DNA of 64,000 nucleotides from Semisulcospira habei. Its lineage: Eukaryota; Mollusca; Gastropoda; Semisulcospiridae. The stretch lies in NCBI GenBank assembly GCA_036245525.1, contig BTPG01000001.1, positions 224,571,045 through 224,635,044 on the forward strand, in the 5' to 3' direction. Under the pieces are notes generated by a model that saw only the letters and a list, made by a program, of their open reading frames with translations, was not told the origin of the DNA and made no database searches. Position 1 is the first letter of the stretch; each line of letters begins with the position of its first letter. Positions 40,746 through 52,504 of this stretch are shown here, in pieces. A program made the translations under genes and the position numbers.

Positions 40746-40805
40746 TTAGTTAATTAGCTATTGGAGTTTGACGCCGAGCAGGCGACTAAGGCCATCTCAC
40801 GGCGA
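40746..40805 (+). mobile_element. Mini-SINE, 60 bp, with 11-bp TSD
   Basis: TCATATTACGG at 40735-40745 and 40806-40816. Shares TTAGTTA, the TTGACGCCGAGCAGGC core and GGCCATCTCACGGCG with the 40138 copy. Confidence 0.88.
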
Positions 40806-40816
40806 TCATATTACGG

Positions 40817-41339
40817 AGAATTGTTAGAAAAATGTCAAGACAGTAATGACAAGTATTTAAATAAACCATTTCCTAATCGAAATATTGTCAGAGTAGCCCT
40901 TATATATTAGGAAGAGTGTCCCACAGTGTGACTCCTGCAAATAACAAACTATACGCAAGCACACCTATTCGTGGTTTTGGAACAATACAAAGACCTCTCA
41001 GGTATCCGCTACTTCATTTTGATTTGCAAAGTAGTTCAGCTGCATATCCTAGAGTTTTCACGGTAACAAAATGAGAACACCTTGGTTGAATTCAAACTGG
41101 TGAAGTAGAGGAAAACGACCGGCATTGTTTGTTTGTTTGGGTTGGCTATTTTTTTTTTAAATTTATTTATTTATTTTTTGTCAGTTGTGCAGTGCGGATT
41201 ATGAATAATAAAGTTTGCCTTTTTCCTGTTTAAACATTTTTGTCTCTTTAGGTAGACAGCACTGGCAAAGACGTAGCAAGATAAAATGACATCACATCTA
41301 GCTACGCAAACATTGCTATAGACGGTCTTTGTGTCGTCA
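40817..41339. other. Intronic DNA, nothing recognised
   Basis: AT-rich; no supported gene. Confidence 0.4.
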
Positions 41340-41342
41340 GGC

Positions 41343-41347
41343 GCCGC

Positions 41348-41378
<31 letters not shown>

Positions 41379-41397
41379 TGTGCGTGTGTGTGTGTGT

Positions 41398-41440
<43 letters not shown>
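41343..41440. repeat. (CG)n(GT)n compound microsatellite
   Basis: Short (CG)n at 41343-41361 then (GT)n to 41440 with two interruptions. Confidence 0.95.
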
Positions 41441-41442
<2 letters not shown>

Positions 41443-41531
41443 ACAGCGATATAGAGCCCGCATTTGCGGACAGACAAGCTTCAAAATTTAGGATATTGTG
41501 AATAAAAGAATTATCTCGAGGCAGCCGGGTG

Positions 41532-41532
<1 letters not shown>

Positions 41533-41579
<47 letters not shown>
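41533..41579. repeat. Poly-T tract
   Basis: About 47 consecutive T, followed by AATTAAATC; could be a retroposon tail on the minus strand. Confidence 0.85.
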
Positions 41580-41583
<4 letters not shown>

Positions 41584-42189
41584 AAATCATACATTGTCGA
41601 TAAAATGGCCGTTTAAAAAAAACCCGGTTGATCCTAATATTGAAGTCCGTATTTTTTTCTTATTTTTACTACACATGTTGCATATAGCTAGAGTAAAGGA
41701 AGGCATTGAATGAGTGTCTTAATCAGCATTGTATCTCTTCAACTTGTTGAGTGACAATTACAAATTTTTGAAGGCTTTTTAAAAAAAAATGTAAAATATG
41801 GTTATTATCTTTGAAAATCGGCTGTTTTCACACAGTTGTTTACACCACATTTTCAATTACTGCTGACAGCGGCATAACTGAAGGTACCAGCCACATGCAT
41901 ATTGTGCATGAATAAAGAGCAAAGGCTGAAATTATATATGCAGCCGCACTATCATTACATTTTGATCATACCTCTGTCTGAAGTGCCATTAAAATATGTA
42001 TGTTTAGAAGGTCTTACGATCAGGTATCTCTGTGTCATAAAAAATAAAAAAAAAACAGTATTTTGTTTCTTCTAATCTACATATGCCTGCTTTTATCTGT
42101 GTATTTGTTTAGTGACCTTTACCTTTTACAAAGATTACTAAAGTTGGTATGTTTAGAAATGTTTGCCACAAATAGGCGTTGGCCAAGTT
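41580..42189. other. Intronic DNA, nothing recognised
   Basis: AT-rich; no exon or repeat family identified. Confidence 0.4.
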
Positions 42190-42239
42190 TGAAGAATCTG
42201 ACCTTAATGTCTCTTGGCTTGACTTCGCGAACGAAGATT

Positions 42240-42372
42240 CTATAGGGCTTGCCCACGTCGTCTGCAGGCATTTTCGTGGCTGCGGAGGCCAATCCGGGAC
42301 AGGCAGGTACGACCGCAGTGGCTGCAGGGGAAGATCTGTTCAGGGTTCTGAGTTACGACAGCTCTGTTTTTT
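42240..42372 (-). pseudogene. C-terminal zinc finger of the LINE ORF, frameshifted
   Basis: One frame from the main ORF: IFPCSHCGRTCLSRIGLRSH then ENAC, a CxxC...HxxxxC finger ending at a TAG. The shift is at the A-run (T-run on plus) around 42367-42372. Confidence 0.7.
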
Positions 42373-45300
42373 TCTTCTGAGCCGCTTGTCCTTAAGGTTA
42401 GCTCTGCGAGAGTCCTCAAAGGAGACGGCTGCCTTGTGAATGGTGGAGCGCCAGGTGTCACGGTCCGCAGCAAGCGAAGACCACTGGCGGTGGTCGATTT
42501 GGCAGGCACTAAGTGACTTCTTGAGACCGTCTTTGTATCTCTTCTTTGGTGCCCCTCTGTCTCGGTGTCCAGTGGCGAGCTCGCCGAACAGAGTGATCTT
42601 GGGTAGGCGATGATCCTCCATCCTGGAGACGTGCCCCGCCCAGCGAAGCTGTGTCCGCAGCAGCAAAGCCTCGATGCTCACAGTTTCAGCCTGTTCAAGG
42701 ACCTCGACGTTGGTGACATAGTCACTCCAGTGAATGCTGAGGATGGTACGCAGGCAGCGCTGGTGAAAGCGTTCGAGGAGTCGTAGTTGGCTGCGGTAGA
42801 GGGCCCAGGACTCGGAACCGTACAGCAGGGTGGTGAGGACGACAGCTCTGTACACGCTGATCTTGGTACCTTTTTTCAGCTGTTGATTGTGCCACACCCG
42901 CTTGAATAGTCGCCCGAAAGCACTGTTCGCTTTTGCCAGCCTGTTGTCCAGCTCCTTGTCCAGCTTGGCGTCTGACGTGATGATGCAGCCAAGGTAGGTA
43001 AACTGGTGTACAGACTTCAGTTCGGACTCGCCGATGGTGATGTGGGGAGGGCGATGCTCTTCCTTGGGTGCCGGCTGATGAAGGACCTCTGTCTTTTTCA
43101 GACTGACCTCAAGTCCAAAGAGCTGGGCGGCATCTGCGAAGCAGGACGTAATGCGCTGCAAGGCTCTCTCTGTGTGTGCAACGAGGGCAGCGTCATCAGC
43201 AAAGAGCAGCTCACGAATCAGTTGGTCTAGGGTTTTCGTGTGGGCCTGCAGTCGTCTGAGGTTGAACAGGCTGCCATCGAGACGATACCTGATGTACACT
43301 GCGTCGTCGTCGTCGAGGTCCACTGTGGCCTGCTTCAACATCATGCTGAAGAAGATAGTGAAGAGGGTCGGTGCCAGCACGCAGCCTTGCTTCACGCCGT
43401 TGCGAATGGGGAATGGTTCTGAGAGGTCACTGTTTAGTCTGACCTGGCCTTGCTGGTCCTCGTGGAGCTGGACGATCATGTTGAGGAACTTTGGGGGACA
43501 GCCTAGTCGCTCCAGGATCTGCCACATACCTTGCCTGCTCACAGTGTCAAACGCTTTTGTTAGGTCGACAAACGTTACGTACAGCCCTTTGTTCTGCTCG
43601 CGGCACTTCTCCTGAAGCTGTCTCAGCACAAAGACCATGTCGGTGGTACTCCTGTTGGCTCTGAAGCCACACTGGCCCTCTGGGAGGTGGTCTTCAGCGA
43701 TGGCAGGTACCAGCCGATTCAGGAGCAACCTTGCGAGAATTTTCCCGGCAATGGACAGCAGGGTAATTCCACGATAATTAGAGCAGGCAGACTTCTCTCC
43801 TTTGTTCTTGTACAGGGTGATGATGACTGCATCACGGAGATCCTTTGGTAGTGTTCCTTTTTCCCAGCAGCAGAGAAAGAGGTCGTGGAGCTTGTTGTGC
43901 AGTGCTGGGCCTCCATGTTTCCAGATCTCTGGCGGGATTCCGTCAATGCCTGCTGCTTTGCCACTCTTGAGCTGGTGGATGGCTGTGAGGGTCTCTTCGG
44001 CGGTGGGCGGTTCGTCCAATTCAACCTTTAGTGGAAGGTGTGGGATTTGAAGGATGACTGTTTCTTGAACAGTGCGCTCAGCGCCGAAGAGGTCCTGAAA
44101 GTATTCCGACCAGCGGTTCAAGATGGAGGTATTATCTGTGAGGAGTGCCTGTCCATCAGCGCTTCGCAGGGGACTTTGTAGCAGGTGCCTAGGGCCATAC
44201 ACTGCTTTCAGTGCTTCGTAGAAGCCCCTGTAGTCACCGTTGTCAGCGCAGAGCTGGGTCCTCTGTGCGAGTCTGGACCACCACTCGTTCTGGAGCTCTC
44301 TAAGCTTGAGCTGGAGACTGCTGCAGATGAGGCGGAAGGCAGACTTCTTCACAGGGCAGGAAGGCTGGGCTAGGTGGGCCTGGTGGGCGGCTCTTTTTTT
44401 TGCTAGAAGTTCCTGGATCTTTACGTCGTTTTCGTCAAACCAGTCTTTGTTCCTCTTTCTAGCAAAGCCCAAGACTTCCACAGAAGATTTTACAATAGCA
44501 GTTTTCAGTTGTTCCCAGAGTGTTTCAGGGGAGGAGTCTGCTGGATCAACTGTGTCTTTGAGCATGCGCTGTAAATCGGCCTGAAGGGCAGCTTTCTTGT
44601 CGTCACGCTGAAGGCTGGCAACATCAAGCTTTTTCTTGGGGGGGCCCCCTTTCTTGGGTTTCAGCTTGAGGCGGAGCCTGAGTTTGCAGCGAACAAGGCG
44701 GTGGTCAGTGTGGCACTCTGCGCTGGGCATCACTCTGGTGAGAAGGACGTCACTGCGGTCCCTCTGACGCACTAGGACATAGTCGATAAGGTGCCAGTGC
44801 TTGGAGCGAGGATGCATCCAGGTGGTCTTTCGACTGTCCTTTTGCTGGAAAGTAGTGTTGGTGATGACAAGTTGCTGTTCTGCACAGAGCTCCAACAGTA
44901 AGCGACCATTGTCATTGCAGTTCCCAACGCCATGCTTGCCGAGGACTCCTTTCCAGGCTTCAGAGTCTTGGACCACTCTGGCGTTGAAGTCGCCAAGGAT
45001 GATGACTTTGTCGTCTGCAGGGGTGCTCTGCAGGAGGCTGCGCAGGTCAGAGTAGAACTTGTCTTTTTCTGCAGGCTCTGCCAGGAGGGTTGGGGAGTAC
45101 ACACTGAGAAGGGTGACGTATTGCTGGTGTCTCAGTGGGAGGCGCATGGACATGATGCGGTCGGAGTGACCCGTTGGTAGGTTTTCCAACTTAGTCGCAA
45201 TGTGGGTCTTCACCATGAAGCCCACGCCTGAGAGCCGTCTTTCTGATGCAGGCCTGCCTGACCAGTAGAGGGTGTAGCCAGCGCCAAGTTCTTGGAGGCT

Positions 45301-45468
45301 GCCTTCCTCCGGGAGGCGTACTTCGCTGAGCGCGGCGATGTCGATGTTTAACCTCCGCAATTCATGGGCAATGAGGGCGGAGCGACGTTCAGGGCGTCCG
45401 CTGTCTGCTATGTCGAGCATGGTTCGGATGTTCCAGCATGCTACGTTGAGTCCGGTCGTGGTCGTCAT
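42340..45468 (-). CDS. LINE ORF: endonuclease-reverse transcriptase, 1042 aa
   Basis: N-terminal APE-type endonuclease (NVACWNIRTML, ALSEVRLP, VIILGDFNARV, HLIDYVLVRQRD, CHTDHRLV; about residues 5-270). Central reverse transcriptase (RDAVIITLYKNKGEKSACSN, YRGITLLSI, GFRANRSTTD, VTFVDLTKAFDTV, GVKQGCVLAPTLF, ELLFADDAALVA, FTYLGCIIT). C-terminal LLYGSESWAL and RTQLRWAGHVSRM blocks. Frame uninterrupted, so the copy is young. A zinc finger that should follow is out of frame by one base. Family by motif style is RTE or a close relative. Confidence 0.92.
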   Translation of the reverse strand: MTTTTGLNVACWNIRTMLDIADSGRPERRSALIAHELRRLNIDIAALSEVRLPEEGSLQELGAGYTLYWSGRPASERRLSGVGFMVKTHIATKLENLPTGHSDRIMSMRLPLRHQQYVTLLSVYSPTLLAEPAEKDKFYSDLRSLLQSTPADDKVIILGDFNARVVQDSEAWKGVLGKHGVGNCNDNGRLLLELCAEQQLVITNTTFQQKDSRKTTWMHPRSKHWHLIDYVLVRQRDRSDVLLTRVMPSAECHTDHRLVRCKLRLRLKLKPKKGGPPKKKLDVASLQRDDKKAALQADLQRMLKDTVDPADSSPETLWEQLKTAIVKSSVEVLGFARKRNKDWFDENDVKIQELLAKKRAAHQAHLAQPSCPVKKSAFRLICSSLQLKLRELQNEWWSRLAQRTQLCADNGDYRGFYEALKAVYGPRHLLQSPLRSADGQALLTDNTSILNRWSEYFQDLFGAERTVQETVILQIPHLPLKVELDEPPTAEETLTAIHQLKSGKAAGIDGIPPEIWKHGGPALHNKLHDLFLCCWEKGTLPKDLRDAVIITLYKNKGEKSACSNYRGITLLSIAGKILARLLLNRLVPAIAEDHLPEGQCGFRANRSTTDMVFVLRQLQEKCREQNKGLYVTFVDLTKAFDTVSRQGMWQILERLGCPPKFLNMIVQLHEDQQGQVRLNSDLSEPFPIRNGVKQGCVLAPTLFTIFFSMMLKQATVDLDDDDAVYIRYRLDGSLFNLRRLQAHTKTLDQLIRELLFADDAALVAHTERALQRITSCFADAAQLFGLEVSLKKTEVLHQPAPKEEHRPPHITIGESELKSVHQFTYLGCIITSDAKLDKELDNRLAKANSAFGRLFKRVWHNQQLKKGTKISVYRAVVLTTLLYGSESWALYRSQLRLLERFHQRCLRTILSIHWSDYVTNVEVLEQAETVSIEALLLRTQLRWAGHVSRMEDHRLPKITLFGELATGHRDRGAPKKRYKDGLKKSLSACQIDHRQWSSLAADRDTWRSTIHKAAVSFEDSRRANLKDKRLRRKKQSCRNSEP

Positions 45469-46281
45469 GAGAGTGGATCCATTGTTTTTTCTTGTTTTCT
45501 GACCGCATGAGAAGATGCCCGTTGACCGCGGCTAGCCAAATGGGTTACGAGGGGATGAGCTTTGGTTAGGCCACCTTTTCTAGGCCCCTCTCCGTGTGGA
45601 GCAAGCAGTGCTGTCCCTAGAGAAGGCTGCTTGGTCGTTCAGGGTGTGCCGAGTGACGTTGTCATCCCCATGTCAACATCAGGCGACCAATATCCTGAAC
45701 CGCCTGCATGCAGGTTTGAGACTGCGGCTTCCAGTGACATCTTTCACCTGCCGTTTTGCCCCTTGCCCATCGCTACAGGACTTGGAAAGTTCAGTGTCAT
45801 AGTCCGTGGGCGTTTCCTAAAGCCTGCGCGGTGGAGCTTTTTGGTGGAGTGCAGTGTGCGCAGTACTGGCCCCACCCTTTAAACCCTTGGTTCGTTTGCC
45901 ATGGCCTAGCAAGCTGGGACGGTGGCATCGAGGTCCTCGGGTCGTAGGTTTTATATCAGACTGTCCTTGTCTTAGTCTCTGGCTCAAAAGCCTTCCCCGG
46001 AGACACGGGGGCTTTGATGTCAGGGGTTTCCTCCCTTAGCCTTTCCGCAGCCAAGCGGCCAAGCCTGCAAGGCAGCAGGGGACTCGTGGAGGGCGGGGTC
46101 GTCTATGTCCCGTGCAGATGTGAACATCTGCCCACTGCCCAGACCTTAATGTAGTATGCGAGAAAATGCTAACGTTAAGGACGACGGCGGACAAAAGACA
46201 ACACACGGCGGATGGACTACGGACGGACGGAGGTGCGACAACTTGCTAAATACATAGACTCATTTTTGCTGTAGCAAGTGA

Positions 46282-46454
46282 GTCAAAACTGAATAATAAT
46301 AATAATAACAAAGGTAATTTGTATAGCGCCTAATCACCAAGGTGCTCTAGGCGCTTTACAATCACAGTAATGAAACAGTGAAGAAAAATACAAAAACAAG
46401 CACATACATTACAACAACAAACAAAAAATACATTGATTTACAAGGAGCAGAAAA

Positions 46455-46545
<91 letters not shown>

Positions 46546-46640
46546 TGAGCCGGCAGACAAAATGGTCTTACGTATATGCAACAGAGAAAAGGTGAGTTTT
46601 AAGCTTGGATTTGAAAATGGAAAGAGATGATGAGTGACGC
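46282..46640 (-). mobile_element. LINE 3' end with (TTA)n tail
   Basis: Minus strand from about 46640: TCACTCATCATCTCTTTCC, also present at 52312-52330 where it encodes RHSSSLSIFKSKL. Then (TG)n, TGTAAAGCGCCTAGAGCACC, TTGGTGATTAGGCGCTATAC and (TTA)n at 46282-46300. This links the GCGCC-hairpin repeat family to a LINE. Confidence 0.75.
46457..46543. repeat. (CA)n microsatellite
   Basis: About 87 bp, inside the LINE 3' region. Confidence 0.97.
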
Positions 46641-47471
46641 ACTTGACAGTTGTTGTTGAAAATTTGCATGTTTATAAATTAAAGATAACGCCGAAAAAAA
46701 TTCGACGTCTCATCAATGGTCAAATTAACACATGCTATAATGAATAAGAACGCACTCCTCTGAAATATCGAATTTCTAAGTCTACAGTGGCGGATTTGGG
46801 GGGTGGGGGTGGGGGGTTTCAGAGTTTGCTCCCCCCCCCCCCCCAATTTTGTAAAATGCTATTAAAAAAAAGTCCCTGTCTTTTTCATGGCGAATCTCGA
46901 CGCACCTTTTGATATTTTGGCGAGTGGCGAGAGTCTTGACACCTTCGTCGTCCCCCTCACACCCCACCACCCCCCTCCCCGACCACCCCTCCCCCACCCC
47001 CTCCCCGTTGTTTGATTTCTCGGCCACTGAAAGAAGGTCTAGCTCCGGGGAGGCCTTTCGGTAACTGATGCGTCCCTGGTGTAAGTAATGGTCAGTAGTG
47101 TAGTTTCCGAGAAAATGCTAACGTTAGCAAAGAATAAGACAATAAACACTTGTATAAAATAATTTGACCAGTTGGCCTATATAGAATCAAACTCCTTTCT
47201 GATTTTGGTGCTGTAAATTAGTACGGCCAGACAGACTAGAGAAAGGTAGGAAAAAACGATACCACACTGTCAGTACAGCAGCATTTATTATCCGTTAATA
47301 AATTAAACACATAACAGGCTTGAAACGTTCAAGGTACTTCATCCAAATTTTCTCATAATAAAAGTCTTAGTTAATTTATCCTTCAAATATGCATCAATGC
47401 TGGGAAACTGACGTAACTGCTTTGTACAATCGCATGTGACACATTGTTAGTTTAAGTAATATTGACTTTAC
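46641..47471. other. Intronic DNA, nothing recognised
   Basis: G-run/C-run stretch at 46797-46845 and C-rich 46950-47010 give low-complexity frames only. Confidence 0.45.
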
Positions 47472-47645
47472 CTGGACATGATGGCAGACTGGTCCATGTT
47501 TTATGAGCCATGCAAGTTACGTAAGAATTTCCCAAAATCTGGTGTCCAACGTTGCATGTGTACGTACACACAGACGAATACCAGTTGTCATTAGTACAAG
47601 AATGCTGGCTATCTGGAATGGCGGCTGGCCACGGACACTGAATCA
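47472..47645 (-). CDS. Host gene exon: sushi/CCP module 3
   Basis: Acceptor ATATGTTTAG, donor GTAAAGTC, phase 1-1, 58 residues: IQCPWPAAIPDSQHSC, VCTYTCNVGHQILG, SYVTCMAHKTWTSLPSC. Four cysteines, the conserved Gly after the third, and the W before the last Cys define a CCP fold, a protein-binding extracellular module. Confidence 0.9.
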
Positions 47646-47796
47646 CTAAACATATAAAGCAATATAAAAGTGTATGTATATATGATCAAATAATAGTTAA
47701 TCCCTTTACTACTAGTGGACACACATTGTAATTCTGAAATCATTGTTATTCAACGTCAAATAGTCATAACTATCAAAAGAACATGGATACAAAATG

Positions 47797-47945
<149 letters not shown>

Positions 47946-47996
47946 GCGCGATCAATCAAGGTAAGTCCCGTTCAGATACTTAAGAGACATGCTTAC

Positions 47997-48167
47997 TTGG
48001 ACAGGTAGGCTGGTTGCTCCATGTCTTATCTGCCCTGCATTGTGCGGTAGGACTGCCATGTAGTTCATAGCCTGTGTTGCACGTGTAGGTACATAATGAC
48101 AGAAACTGGTCTGTGTCTGTGCAGTGTCGCTGGCTGTTGAGTATTGCAGGATAGGGGCAGCGTATTT
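47997..48167 (-). CDS. Host gene exon: sushi/CCP module 2
   Basis: Acceptor CGGTTTCAG, donor GTAAGC, phase 1-1, 171 bp. The translation has IRCPYPAILNSQRHC, SLCTYTCNTGYELHG, TAQCRADKTWSNQPTC: a canonical CCP module, close to module 1 in sequence (shared CTYTC, GYEL, KTWSNQP), so the two arose by exon duplication. Confidence 0.92.
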
Positions 48168-48373
48168 CTGAAACCGTTTTATTCTTTTTAAAAAAAAAAA
48201 TGTACGAGTATGTTGAGAAACCTTGGTCCTAGCTTTTGACTAAAGACTGTTGGTCTGACATACATCTTAAAAAACAACAAAACGAGTGCACATTTAAAAC
48301 TTAACAATCACTCTTTCATCCCAGTTCGTCAGTAAAGTACGTTTTAGTCGCAAAATAGAAAGTAGACTTTTAC

Positions 48374-48544
48374 TTTGACAAACAGGTTGGTTGCTCCACG
48401 TCTTAGTTGTCATGCACTGTGTAGCAGAACTGCCCTGTAGTTCATATCCAGTGCTGCACGTGTAGGTACACACCGACCCATCTCGGTTTAAATTCGTGCA
48501 CGTGTGTCCACTATTCGGAATCAGAAGCCACGGACAAAGGACAA
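48374..48544 (-). CDS. Host gene exon: sushi/CCP module 1
   Basis: Acceptor TGACTTTCAG, donor GTAAAAGTC, phase 1-1, 171 bp, same length as module 2. VLCPWLLIPNSGHTC, SVCTYTCSTGYELQG, ATQCMTTKTWSNQPVC. Directly downstream of CUB domain 2. Confidence 0.92.
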
Positions 48545-49120
48545 CTGAAAGTCAACATATGGGCAGAAACCAAGTGCATATAGTGTGTTTGCAATGGTCA
48601 TACACATTTTTTTTTTTTTTTTTTTTTTTTTTGGGGGGGGAGGGAACATGAAAGTATGGAAATGAGCTGAAAAGTACCTTTCCTGATTCTAGTACAAATG
48701 TACAGTAGTGTGATAAATGACGCCTACATCAGAAAAAGGCGTAGATAACGAAAATGTGCGTCTCCCATGCAAATGTGTACGTGCTGAAAGGAAATCGTCC
48801 CTTTACAACCGATCCGCTTCATAAACAGCAACCCAAAAAAAATCCCTCTGGTTTTGCTCCTCAAACGATGGTGTGTACAGCATTCATTCTCGTGAAGTTA
48901 GTCGGGAACATGTGTACACGTAACTGAAAGAAGTGCATCAAAACGTCCTTTCCTAAGAAATTATTGTGTAAAAGTAATTCACAGGCATTGCAGACGCATA
49001 ATACATGGATACAACATATACAATCACCAGTTTGTAACAAGTGGGACGCAGTATCTAATGTCAGCAAATGTATTAGATGTACCTAGTGCAGAAACGCTGG
49101 CTGCCGTGTTTCAAACTTAC
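48545..49120. other. Intron between CUB 2 and sushi 1
   Basis: Contains a poly-T/G tract at 48609-48642 and a short chance frame; nothing else recognised. Confidence 0.5.
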
Positions 49121-49239
49121 TGATTGTGTACACCGCATTGAAGCCTCGACCTTGACGTGAAAAGTCAGTTATAAAAGTTATTGTCAATCGATTTCCAGTC
49201 GTATACACAGTCGCTGGGGTGTTATCATGACCTGAGAAT
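49121..49239 (-). CDS. Host gene exon: CUB domain 2, third part
   Basis: Acceptor TCTGTTGCAG, donor GTAAGTTT. Encodes FSGHDNTPATVYTTGNRLTI and TFITDFSRQGRGFNAVYTIS, the C-terminal half of a CUB domain (GxxxP, LxIxFxSD, GFxAxY). Joined in frame to 59232-59291 across a 10-kb intron full of transposons. Confidence 0.9.
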
Positions 49240-49410
49240 CTGCAACAGAGAATATCTTTCTTTAAAAAAATATATGTATAAAGTCGTTTATCACAGGAAG
49301 TGGTTTATTTTATGATACGTATAGAAAATTAGAAAATGCTTCAATATGCTGTGATATTGTTACTTTGAGACATACTTTATTCATGTTGATCGAGCCAGCC
49401 TTACATGCCA

Positions 49411-49584
<174 letters not shown>

Positions 49585-49589
49585 TGAGA

Positions 49590-51058
<1,469 letters not shown>

Positions 51059-51277
51059 TTCCTCCCTACGTCACACGACCAGTCACTTTAGCGCAAACTG
51101 TACCATGCGACAATGATATAAAAACCACTGTAGCGAAAAATGGCGGACGTTTTATAGCCCTCTCGATGACGCGTTAGCACCTCGTTTTCCAGTCTTGATA
51201 GCAACTCGGTTCGACAAAATGGCAGAAAAAACGCACTAAAGTAGTCCTATTTGACGTAATACACATCATCTGCCTTA

Positions 51278-51679
51278 TTGTTTTACGACTTGAGGAGCGA
51301 ACTTAAACAATATTTCACTACTAATTACACAGCACAAACAGCAAAAGCCTTCGCCAAATCCATCTCATCGCCATGCACCGAGACATTTTCAAAGTTCGGG
51401 AAACCACGGAACAAAAATAGCTTCCGAGCGTTTTTTTTAACGAATCAGAGACAGAAATCCTTGCAAACCGGCAACAGCTCAGCCACCAACATGCCACAAT
51501 TTCACCGAAGTACAGAGCAACAAATTCAAGAACTAAAACGAAAATACACACCCAGCAACACTATACACAAAGCACGCTATTGCCAAAGTTATCTCTTCAC
51601 GTCACTCAATGCGGGACTATCAGAAGAAAAACATCTCACGAATTTTCGAAGACTATCTGACATCATGTCAACGCTGTAA
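51278..51679 (+). other. Unrecognised 133-codon frame, probably transposon remnant
   Basis: Polar, Lys/Gln/Ser-rich, no domain recognised. Located between a fold-back element and LINE fragments; further short frames follow to about 52050. Flanking splice signals were not convincing. Confidence 0.2.
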
Positions 51680-52079
51680 AATAAAATCTTACCTTAAAAT
51701 CCATCTCAGCACTAGTCCTGCTGTTAACAACGAGCGTTTTTTTGGTATTCCTTTTTCCAGATATCCCAACACAAATGACACTTTAGGATATAACAATGAC
51801 AATCTACTGCACACTCGAAGCATCCCCTACAGTCATCTTGAATCTAAAAGGACGAGGCACCATGCTAACTTGCACAAGCTGTCACATCAGTGGTCAAAAG
51901 CAGATCGCTTCATCAAAAAGTTCTTAATTTTTCTGAATCACACGGCAGTCAAGAAGCACTGTCACTGTCATACTTTAATGACGAATTTTTGTAGACATTG
52001 CAGCTTGAATCATTCTGTACACAAGCCAAGATTAGCTTTTTACTCGTGAAACGTGCGCTTCACACATAATCATGCTACA

Positions 52080-52375
52080 TCACACTCTTTCTCGTAAAGA
52101 CTGGGAATCCCCAGCAGAACATGTATATTCAATGGTGTCACCTATCCGCCACAGAAGCGGCCGTCTTCATAAACCAGATTTATTCTAAACAATAAACGAA
52201 GGAAGGAAAACAAATACGTTGGACGTAATAAGGTCACTAAAAGTCATCGTGCATTTTCGTATTTTGGTCCCATTACATGGAACGCTCTCCCAGCTCATGT
52301 GCGTCACTCATCATCTCTTTCCATTTTCAAATCCAAGCTAGGGCATCATGGCCTTTGTGAGGCACCCTCGTGTGT
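52080..52375 (+). mobile_element. LINE reverse-transcriptase C-terminal fragment
   Basis: Translation in broken frames: IRHRSGRLHKPD, HRAFSYFGPITWNALPAHV, RHSSSLSIFKSKL. This is the conserved C-terminal end of CR1/Rex-type LINE proteins. Same family as 46282-46640 (identical 25-base stretch). Confidence 0.75.
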
Positions 52376-52504
52376 AATCCCTCCGGACTAGCATAGCATC
52401 CCTCTATCCCAAGAGCGCCGTGCGTGGTCCCTGGCCACATCCTCTCCGAGGTGATCCCAAAAACTGGGCAGAACTAGCCCCCAGGCTAAACACGGCGGAT
52501 CTAG

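Larger units (their letters stand above)
42190..46130 (-). mobile_element. Near full-length RTE-like LINE, copy 1
   Basis: About 3.9 kb: 5' region 46130-45469, one long endonuclease-RT ORF (45468-42340), a C-terminal finger one frame away, and a 3' end with hairpin CTTCGTTCGCGAAG near 42224-42237. Copy 2 lies in opposite orientation at 52505-54566. Boundaries are approximate; no TSD identified. Confidence 0.85.
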
